Part shown: positions 55,346 to 64,000 of the stretch, in pieces
Numbering within the stretch: the first letter of the stretch is position 1
Layout of the letters: every line of letters starts with the position of its first letter
NCBI GenBank assembly: GCA_014843695.1
Contig: CM026404.1
Coordinates: 80,422,847-80,486,846, forward strand
Length of the DNA: 64,000 bases
Source of the DNA: Archivesica marissinica
Taxonomy: Eukaryota; Mollusca; Bivalvia; Venerida; Vesicomyidae
Reading direction: 5' to 3'
Position numbers and translations under genes: made by a program
The notes under the pieces: generated by a model
What the model saw: only the letters and a program-made list of their open reading frames with translations
Database searches by the model: none
What the model was told of the DNA's origin: nothing

Positions 55346-55640
55346 TCAATTACACTGTATAAATTGACACAACATTAACCTTGCCATTCCCCATTATTAT
55401 AGTGAAATATATAAATATATAAAGGTATCATTCCTCTGGCATGTTGTTTCCATCTGTACTTCTCTAAACATACATTCTACTACACATACGTAATCGTTTA
55501 TTTCACAGGGTAAACATAAGTTAACAAGAATAGATTGATGGGATTAAATCTGGCATCAATGTCTCCGGATCTAGTTTCTTTCCATCTAGCACACTTAATA
55601 CATTAATACTTATACATTAATAGGTTATCTCAATTGTCAA

Positions 55641-55908
55641 TTAACCCTTTGCACACTAGCAGCAGATAAAAATCACTTTTGCAAACAGCATAGAGTCAGA
55701 TCAGACGGAACAGAACGTGCCAGATCAGACAGAACAGAACGTGCCAGATCAGACGACACAGAACGTGCAGTCTGAACAGGCTTTATGCTGTTTGCTATTC
55801 GGATAGTGGAGCTAAAACACTTGGTTGAATAGCAAACAATATTGACCGTGATCAGACGCGGCGTTGCTTGCAAATAAGCTGTCATCTACTCAGTAGGCAA
55901 AGGGTTAA
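55641..55908 (+). mobile_element. TTAA-2 MITE, full termini
   Basis: Tips TTAACCCTTTGCACACTAGC and CTCAGTAGGCAAAGGGTTAA. The first hairpin region carries a local duplication of GTGCCAGATCAGACRRMACA. The second hairpin has lost its right arm. Confidence 0.9.
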
Positions 55909-55984
55909 AGGTCAAATGCAAACATCCTCTGTTAATTGGTAAAGTAGAGCATAAACTGGAAGTCAATCGGCAAATTAATGTTTT

Positions 55985-56098
55985 GCCTGCCGCATTGAGG
56001 CAGGCCCGTAGCCGCATTGAGGCAGGCCCATAGCTGCATTGAGGCAGGCCTGTAGCTGCATTGAGGCAGGCCTGTAGCTGCATTGAGGCATGCCCGTA
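55985..56098. repeat. 22-bp tandem repeat, five copies, from a transposon terminus
   Basis: The unit is GCATTGAGGCAGGCCCGTAG followed by CC or CT, at 55992, 56014, 56036 and onward. It equals the CCGTAGC-ACTGAGGC end of the hAT MITE at 47366. Confidence 0.88.
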
Positions 56099-56425
56099 GG
56101 CAAATGAGGCACTCACCTTGGCTATAATTTGTCAAGAAGTGAAACATAAATGAACGGAAAAAACAGGCAAACTGTAGAAAATCACAAATTTCGCTCTGCA
56201 TAGACCTTCATTCTATTTCGTTCCTGTATACTCTGGGGGATTGTACCAGATTACGGATAAAAACTGAACTCAATGTTTAACTTAGCTGCATGAATGCTTT
56301 CAGAATGCACCAATATGCACCGACATGTATCTAACAAAAAATATATTTCCGGAGATAAGGGCATGCCCGGGACCACCCTAGAAAGTACAGCTCGGTTCAG
56401 CGTCTAGCAACGTCACTGAATGAAA
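55985..56425. mobile_element. hAT-like MITE with amplified left terminus
   Basis: The right end complement is CAGTGACGTTGCTAGACGCT, a hAT-style tip. The left region GTAGGCAAATGAGGCACTCA matches the MITE at 47366. The left tip itself is repeated five times as a 22-bp unit (55985-56098). Confidence 0.7.
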
Positions 56426-56573
56426 CGTGTTATGGAACATGAAATATAATTCCCTGCCTTTTATTGCCAATATGCAGACAGAACCGTAATGTATTAATCA
56501 GCGAACTTAAACAGTCTCTGTAGGATTATATTACAGTACTAAGTTCACTGTTCTCTTGGCATCAAGAAAGTAG

Positions 56574-59500
56574 TGCACATTAGCTGCATATACCGTATAT
56601 ACCTGTACATGTTAGCTGCATATACCATATATACCTGTACATGTTAGCTGCATATACCATATATACCTGTACATGTTAGCTGCATATACCATATATACCT
56701 GTACATGTTAGCTGCATATACCATATATACCTGTACATGTTAGCTGCATATACCATATATACCTGTACATGTTAGCTGCATATACCATGTATACCTGTAC
56801 ATGTTAGCTGCATATACCATATATACCTGTACATGTTAGCTGCATATACCATATATACCTGTACATGTTAGCTGCATATACCATATATACCTGTACATGT
56901 TAGCTGCATATACCATATATACCTGTACATGTTAGCTGCATATACCTGTACATGTTAGCTGCATATACCGTATATACCTGTACATGTTAGCTGCATATAC
57001 CATATATACCTGTACATGTTAGCTGCATATACCATATATACCTGTACATGTTAGCTGCATATACCTGTACATGTTAGCTGCATATACCATATATACCTGT
57101 ACATGTTAGCTGCATATACCTGTACATGTTAGCTGCATATACCTGTACATGTTAGCTGCATATACCGTATATACCTGTACATGTTAGCTGCATATACCGT
57201 ATATACCTGTACATGTTAGCTGCATATACCTGTACATGTTAGCTGCATATACCTGTACATGTTAGCTGCATATACCGTATATACCTGTACATGTTAGCTG
57301 CATATACCGTATATACCTGTACATGTTAGCTGCATATACCATATATACCTGTACATGTTAGCTGTATATACCGTATATACCTGTACATGTTAGCTGTATA
57401 TACCTATACATGTTAGCTGTATATACCTGTACATGTTAGCTGCATATACCATATATACCTGTACATGTTAGCTGCATATACCTGTACATGTTAGCTGCAT
57501 ATACCTGTACATGTTAGCTGCATATACCGTATATACCTGTACATGTTAGCTGCATATACTGTATATACCTGTACATGTTAGCTGCATATACCGTATATAC
57601 CTGTACATGTTAGCTGCATATACCATATATACCTGTACATGTTAGCTGCATATACCATATATACCTGTACATGTTAGCTGTATATACCTGTACATGTTAG
57701 CTGCATATACCGTATATACCTGTACATGTTAGCTGCATATACCATATATACCTGTACATGTTAGCTGCATATACCATATATACCTGTACATGTTAGCTGC
57801 ATATACCGTATATACCTGTACATGTTAGCTGCATATACCATATATACCTGTACATGTTAGCTGCATATACCATATATACCTGTACATGTTAGCTGCATAT
57901 ACCATATATACCTGTACATGTTAGCTGCATATACCATATATACCTGTACATGTTAGCTGCATATACCATATATACCTGTACATTTTAGCTGCATATACCA
58001 TATATACCTGTACATGTTAGCTGCATATACCATATATACCTGTACATGTTAGCTGCATATACCATATATACCTGTACATGTTAGCTGCATATACCATATA
58101 TACCTGTACATGTTAGCTGCATATACCATGTATACCTGTACATGTTAGCTGCATATACCTTATATACCTGTACATGTTAGCTGCATATACCATATATACC
58201 TGTACATGTTAGCTGCATATATACCTGTACATGTTAGCTGCATATACCGTGTATACCTGTACATGTTAGCTGCATATACCGTATACACCTGTACATGTTA
58301 GCTGCATATACCGTATATACCTGTACATGTTAGCTGCATATACCGTATATACCTGTACATGTTAGCTGCATATACCTTATATACCTGTACATGTTAGCTG
58401 CATATACCATATATACCTGTACATGTTAGCTGCATATACCATATATACCTGTACATGTTAGCTGCATATACCATATATACCTGTACATGTTAGCTGCATA
58501 TACCATATATACCTGTACATGTTAGCTGCATATACCATATATACCTGTACATGTTAGCTGCATATACCATATATACCTGTACATGTTAGCTGCATATACC
58601 ATATATACCTGTACATGTTAGCTGCATATACCATATATACCTGTACATGTTAGCTGCATATATTTACCTGTACATGTTAGCTGCATATATACCTGTACAT
58701 GTTAGCTGCATATATACCTGTACATGTTAGCTGCATATACCGTGTATACCTGTACATGTTAGCTGCATATACCGTATATACCTGTACATGTTAGCTGCAT
58801 ATACCATATATACCTGTACATGTTAGCTGCATATATACCTGTACATGTTAGCTGCATATACCGTGTATACCTGTACATGTTAGCTGCATATACCGTTTAT
58901 ACCTGTACATGTTAGCTGCATATACCATATATACCTGTACATGTTAGCTGCATATACCATATATACCTGTACATGTTAGCTGCATATACCGTATATACCT
59001 GTACATGTTAGCTGTATATACCTGTACATGTTAGCTGCATATACCATATATACCTGTACATGTTAGCTGCATATACCTGTACATGTTAGCTGCATATACC
59101 GTATATACCTGTACATGTTAGCTGCATATACCTGTACATGTTAGCTGCATATACCGTATATACCTGTACATGTTAGCTGCATATACCATATATACCTGTA
59201 CATGTTAGCTGCGTATACCGTATATACCTGTACATGTTAGCTGCATATACATGTACATGTTAGCTGCATATACCGTATATACCTGTACATGTTAGCTGCA
59301 TATACCATATATACCTGTACATGTTAGCTGCATATACCATATATACCTGTACATGTTAGCTGTTTATACCATATATACCTGTACATGTTAGCTGCATATA
59401 CCATATATACCTGTACATGTTAGCTGCATATACCATATATACCTGTACATGTTAGCTGCATATACCATATATACCTGTACATGTTAGCTGCATATACCTG

Positions 59501-59895
59501 TACATGTTAGCTGCATATACCATATATACTGTACATGTTAGCTGCATATACCTTTTGTACATGTTAGCTGCATATACCTGTACATGTTAGCTGCATATAC
59601 CTGTACATGTTAGCTGCATATACCTGTACATGTTAGCTGCATATACCTGTACATGTTAGCTGCATATACCATGTATACCTGTACATGTTAGCTGCATATA
59701 CCTGTACATGTTAGCTGCATATACCTGTACATGTTAGCTGCATATACCTGTACATGTTAGCTGCATATACCATGTATACCTGTACATGTTAGCTGCATAT
59801 ACCTGTACATGTTAGCTGCATATACCTTTACATGTTAGCTGCATATACCTGTACATGTTAGCTGCATATACCTGTACATGTTAGCTGCATATACC
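56574..59895. repeat. 3.3 kb minisatellite, 32-bp and 23-bp units, about 110 copies
   Basis: The long unit is GTTAGCTGCATATACCATAT followed by ATACCTGTACAT. The short unit lacks nine bases (CATATATAC) and reads GTTAGCTGCATATACCTGTA, then CAT. CCGTATATAC and CATGTATAC variants are scattered. Short units predominate at 59480-59890. No long open frame. Confidence 0.97.
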
Positions 59896-60122
59896 ATATG
59901 TACTTGGCCAGTCACACAAATGTTTTAATGTTTCTTTCAATTTCAAAGAAAACTAAACCAGTTGTGTGTTATCATCATTGTTTATTAATCTGATTTGATC
60001 TACTTGTTGATCTTCACTACTTTGAGAGATTTTAGATCTTTGCATGCTGGGTAAAATAATGGCTATAAATAGTTCTAATTATTGTATTAGAATTGTGACA
60101 TTCTAAGGAAACTACACGACAT

Positions 60123-60186
60123 ATTTCACTGTTATTTCACTGTTATTTCACTGTTATTTCACTGTTTTTCACTGTTATTTCACCGA
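60123..60186. repeat. 11-bp repeat, about five copies
   Basis: TTATTTCACTG repeated with one shortened unit. Confidence 0.9.
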
Positions 60187-60295
60187 TAGAGTGCAAAGAG
60201 TTAAGAAACATGGATTTTCTGAAAAAGTTACTTAGAACCATTCATGAACGAACAAAACATAAAAACCGCGTTTTTGAGCTTCCATGTTTGTTTGT

Positions 60296-60450
60296 TCGGA
60301 TTTTACGCCTGCATCAGCATCATTTTGGGCTATATCGCCAGCGTACAGTTTACCTAACAACACCTTTCCTGGACAGGCTCCAGCAGTTAACCAGTACTTA
60401 GGTGCACCAACCTCCGTAAGAAGCTGCCAACTTTTTCATATAAATGAGAC
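60296..60450 (-). mobile_element. SINE-A, head-truncated
   Basis: GGATTTTACGCCTGCATCAG through CATATAAATGAGACTCG. The tRNA-like head is missing and the remainder somewhat diverged. Confidence 0.85.
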
Positions 60451-60504
60451 TCGATCTCCCAGTGAACAATCTCTGGCTTAATGATCGAGGTCGACTTACG
60501 GCCA

Positions 60505-61150
60505 ATGCTATAGCGATACCTGTGCATGAGCTTATGCAACCAATGCTATAGCGATACCTGTGCATGAGCTTATGCAACCAATGCTATAGTGATACCTGTG
60601 CATGAGCTTATGCAACCAATGCTATAGCGATACCTGTGCATGAGCTTATGCAACCAATGCTATAGCGATACCTGTGCATGAGCTTATGCAACCAATGCTA
60701 TAGTGATACCTGTGCATGAGCTTATGCAACCAATGCTATAGCGATACCTGTGCATGAGCTTATGCAACCAATGCTATAGCGATACCTGTGCATGAGCTTA
60801 TGCAACCAATGCTATAGTGATACCTGTGCATGAGCTTATGCAACCAATGCTATAGTGATACCTGTGCATGAGCTTATTCAACCAATGCTATAGCGATACC
60901 TGTGCATGAGCTTATGCAACCAATGCTATAGTGATACCTGTACATGAGCTTATGCAACCAATGCTATAGTGATACCTGTGCATGAGCTTATGCAACCAAT
61001 GCTATAGTGATACCTGTGCATGAGCTTATGCAACCAATGCTATAGTGATACCTGTGCATGAGCTTATGCAACCAATGCTATAGTGATACCTGTGCATGAG
61101 CTTATTCAACCAATGCTATAGTGATTCCTGTGCATGAGCTTATGCAACCA
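60505..61150. repeat. 38-bp minisatellite, 17 copies
   Basis: The unit is CAACCAATGCTATAGCGATA followed by CCTGTGCATGAGCTTATG. Nearly all differences are a single AGCGAT/AGTGAT change. Confidence 0.96.
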
Positions 61151-61160
61151 ACTGTAATCA

Positions 61161-61304
61161 TGCCTCGAGGTTATAAAACATTTCTCCTATCTCAAACTCA
61201 GTCTCAAGCTTCCGATTGGTTCAGCTGACAGTACCACTCAGAATCAACCAATCAAATCATTTGAGCTCGAGTTCGAGATCTGAGAAGTGTTATAACCTCG
61301 GGCA
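61161..61304. mobile_element. palindromic MITE, about 144 bp
   Basis: The left end TGCCTCGAGGTTATAAAACA faces the right end GTGTTATAACCTCGGGCA. GATTGGTTCAGC and CAACCAATCA are further paired motifs near the centre. Superfamily not determined. Confidence 0.7.
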
Positions 61305-61435
61305 CATGTGCTTTACATCATACAAGGCGATTTCTAAAAGAACTATAAAAATAAGGGATAGTGTTATAACCTCTGGCACATGTGCTTTACGTCATACAAG
61401 GCGATTTCTAAAACAACTATAAAAATAAGGGCCAC
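61287..61435. repeat. 74-bp direct duplication, two copies
   Basis: GTGTTATAACCTCGGGCACA through GGCGATTTCTAAAAGAACTA to AAAATAAGGG occurs at 61287 and again at 61361. The first copy includes the right end of the preceding MITE. Confidence 0.92.
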
Positions 61436-61570
61436 AACAACTAGGTCAGCACATTGTGTACCCTAATTACAGATGGCGCATGCTGTTGTTTTTTAGGCGT
61501 TATATCCCTTCAAAGCAGCCAACGATGGTTTCCGAGGGGTTAGAATCCTGTTTTTGCTTCGTTATTTGTC

Positions 61571-61829
61571 ATATTTCGGGTTTTACGCCTGCATCAGCAC
61601 CATTTTGGGCTATATCGCTGGCGGGCAGTTTACCTAATAACACCTTTCCTGGGCAGGCTCCAGCGGTTAACCAGTACATGGGTGCACCAACCTCCGTAAG
61701 AAACTGCCAACTTTTTCATATAAATGAGACACGGTCTGAGCGGGGCTCGAACCCGTGACCATCAGTGATGATAGGTTACAGTGGTATACAAGTCAGCGAC
61801 CGTAACCACTCGACCACGGAGGCAGACTA
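61571..61829 (-). mobile_element. SINE-A, full length
   Basis: Head GTGGTCGAGTGGTTACGGTC at the right, B box GGGTTCGAGCC, complete body and ATTTCGGG tail at the left. Only imperfect flanking similarity (TATTTRTCAT). Confidence 0.92.
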
Positions 61830-61929
61830 TTTATCATCGTTCCCTGGTTATTCGGGGCGATGTCTCCCTAAGTATTGCTTAGTCTCTTTTATAATTATAG
61901 AGGATCATGTAAGATACAGAAGATAGTCC

Positions 61930-62140
61930 AACTCCAAAATCATCCACCAGGTTCGATCCTCTGACCAGGAAGTATGTGAGATGGTACGGTGGTCGCCTGA
62001 TCGGACATGTGGGTTTTCTCCGGGTACTCCGGTTTCCTCCCACCCGAATGACCAAATTTACGCTTTCATCCGCGCCAACGAGAGTGATTAATATAAGTTG
62101 TTAGAACTTGTTTCGTAATCATTGTAAAATAAATAAATAA
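61930..62140 (+). mobile_element. SINE-C, plus orientation
   Basis: GGTTCGATCCTCTGACCAGG, GTACGGTGGTCGCCTGATCG and CTCCGGGTACTCCGGTTTCC are followed by GAGAGTGATTAATATAAGTT and the shared tail GTTTCGTAATCATTGTAAAA with TAAATAA. Confidence 0.82.
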
Positions 62141-62892
62141 CGTTTAAACTTTAAACATCCCTGGTTCCAATAATGCCATGTGTATAGCACTGGTACACGA
62201 CATGGAACCTCTGTTTAGTGTTATCCAAAAGACAGTTAACATTATTATTGGATCGATAGAGGACCAAACTCACAATTATTTTTACCGCTCTGCTGGACTA
62301 AAGAGTCTGCTGGACTAAAGAGTCCAGTGTTTTAAAAAAAAACCCACTGAAAACGAGTTCCATTTCCCGTTTCCAGAAAACAATTTGAATTCAGATTTTT
62401 AATTCACCAGGATAATCTCTTTTTCTAAACTGTTTAGATGTACTGTAATTATAACTTCACTTTATAACATTTGGCAAAATTGAAATCGAGAATATTTTCT
62501 AGAAATATAAATGATTTTCTAATGGCACCATCATACACTTACTAAAAATGCTAAAAAGCTGTACTGTATCCCTCATTATAGCCTTCATAGTGATAATAAG
62601 TGCAGGAACCATTTGTCATATGCTAGAAGACAGAAAGTATCATTTCCGGGAATAAAAGTGTGTCATCAAAGTAGATTAGTGATACAGAATTTTTGATTAA
62701 TAACAGAGTGCTGTAATTGGACATCTCCCTCCTGGTGTCAGTGAGAGGATGAATGGGCCTGAACAATCAGCTAGTGTTCTCATGCCTGTCACAATTGTTT
62801 CTTATTAACTTGGTATGACCTTTATGCAAATTAATTGGAATATATTTATATGCACACTCCAATAGCTGTGCAGAAAACACTGGAATTTAGCA
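62141..62892. other. no recognised gene
   Basis: AT-rich. AAGAGTCTGCTGGACTAAAG is a short duplication at about 62300. Otherwise featureless. Confidence 0.5.
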
Positions 62893-64000
62893 ATAGAAAA
62901 ATACAGGAGTAGAAAACACTGGTCAGTTACAATACATGTAGAAAGGCACAGGAGCAGAAGACACTGGTCAGTTACAATATATGTAGAAAGGCACAGGAGC
63001 AGAAAACACTGGTCAGTTACAATACATGTAGAAAGGCACATGAGCAGAAGACACTGGTCAGTTACAATATATGTAGAAAGGCACAGGAGTAGAAAACACT
63101 GGTCAGTTACAATACATGTAAGATGAACAGAAAGGCACAGGAGCAGAACACACTGGTCAGTTACAATACATGTAAGATGAACAGAAAGGCACAGGAGTAG
63201 AAAACACTGGTCAGTTACAATACATGTAGATGAGCAGAAAGGCACAGGAGCAGAAAACACTGGTCAGTTACAATACATGTAGATGAGCAGAAAGGCACAG
63301 GAGTAGAAAACACTGGTCAGTTACAATACATGTAGATGAGCAGAAAGGCACAGGAGCAGAAAACACTGCAAGGTCAGTTACAATACATGTAGATGAGCAG
63401 AAAGGCACAGGAGCAGAAAACACTGGTCAGTTACAATACATGTAGAAAGGCACATGAGCAGAAGACACTGGTCAGTTACAATATATGTAGAAAGGCACAG
63501 GAGTAGAAAACACTGGTCAGTTACAATACATGTAAGATGAACAGAAAGGCACAGGAGCAGAACACACTGGTCAGTTACAATACATGTAAGATGAACAGAA
63601 AGGCACAGGAGTAGAAAACACTGGTCAGTTACAATACATGTAGATGAGCAGAAAGGCACAGGAGCAGAAAACACTGGTCAGTTACAATACATGTAGATGA
63701 GCAGAAAGGCACAGGAGTAGAAAACACTGGTCAGTTACAATACATGTAGATGAGCAGAAAGGCACAGGAGCAGAAAACACTGCAAGGTCAGTTACAATAC
63801 ATGTAGATGAGCAGAAAGGCACAGGAGCAGAAAACACTGGTCAGTTACAATACATGTAGAAAGGCACATGAGCAGAAGACACTGGTCAGTTACAATATAT
63901 GTAGAAAGGCACAGGAGTAGAAAACACTGGTCAGTTACAATACATGTAAGATGAACAGAAAGGCACAGGAGCAGAAAACACTGGTCAGTTACAATACATG
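62893..64000. repeat. 40/53-bp minisatellite organised in 414-bp higher-order units
   Basis: The basic unit is AGAAAACACTGGTCAGTTAC, AATACATGTAG and AAAGGCACAGGAGC. Longer forms add ATGAGCAG or AAGATGAACAG. Marker variants CACATGAGCAGAAG (63037, 63451, 63865) and CACTGCAAGGTCAG (63364, 63778) repeat at exactly 414 bases. The array continues beyond the window. Confidence 0.96.

Noticed and set aside
61740..61829. Functional tRNA-Ser or tRNA-Leu gene
   Set aside because: It is the head of SINE-A, with a poor acceptor stem and an identical context in several copies.

Overview
This window looks like nuclear DNA from an animal, most probably a bivalve mollusc. It is AT-rich and has no operons, Shine-Dalgarno sites, rRNA or CRISPR. 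It is crowded with tRNA-derived SINEs, LINE 3' ends, short DNA transposons (MITEs) and minisatellites. The bivalve assignment is inference from the style of the SINEs, the LINE C-terminal protein type and the palindromic TTAA elements. No complete host gene can be read. The window is best described as intergenic or intronic repeat territory with a few weak exon candidates.

Layout. 1-5.1 kb: a duplicated SINE/MITE fragment, a 1.55 kb 44-bp minisatellite and the first TTAA MITEs. 5.1-9.2 kb: a 0.58 kb TTAA element split by a chimeric SINE, an AT-rich array, a transposon with a nested MITE, a 27-bp array and a 0.95 kb TA-flanked transposon. 9.6-13.6 kb: three minisatellites, ending in a 2 kb G-rich 24-bp array. 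14.5-17.4 kb: hAT-like and TTAA MITEs, one inserted into a copy of itself. 17.6-19.1 kb: 32-bp and 25-bp arrays. 19.9-23.4 kb: SINEs, a MITE with amplified internal satellites, and a SINE split by a LINE. 24.9-29.3 kb: four consecutive arrays and a decayed RNase H domain. 29.6-34.6 kb: SINEs, MITEs and a retroelement zinc-finger remnant. 35-43 kb: sparse sequence with one exon candidate, two arrays and a 0.95 kb hAT-like element. 43.3-46.5 kb: a 29-bp array, a LINE 3' end and twin 36-bp arrays. 46.8-51.7 kb: MITEs, an exon candidate and two nested pogo/Tigger-like transposons with a transposase fragment. 52.3-64 kb: a 46-bp array, MITEs, the 3.3 kb array at 56.6-59.9 kb, a 38-bp array and a 414-bp higher-order array running off the end.

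By my hand-drawn boundaries about one third of the window is tandem repeat. Nearly all long open frames lie inside these arrays and are artefacts of repeat periodicity. Real coding traces are mobile-element fossils: two LINE C-termini, an RNase H domain, a retroelement-type zinc finger and a CENP-B-like DNA-binding domain.

The DNA transposons form a coherent story. At least five families end in TTAA and three of these have CCCTTT-like tips, which is the piggyBac style. One insertion is proven by two empty paralogous sites in the same window. Three of the families carry the same imperfect hairpin core. Several arrays can be traced to the mobile element or duplicated segment in which they arose.
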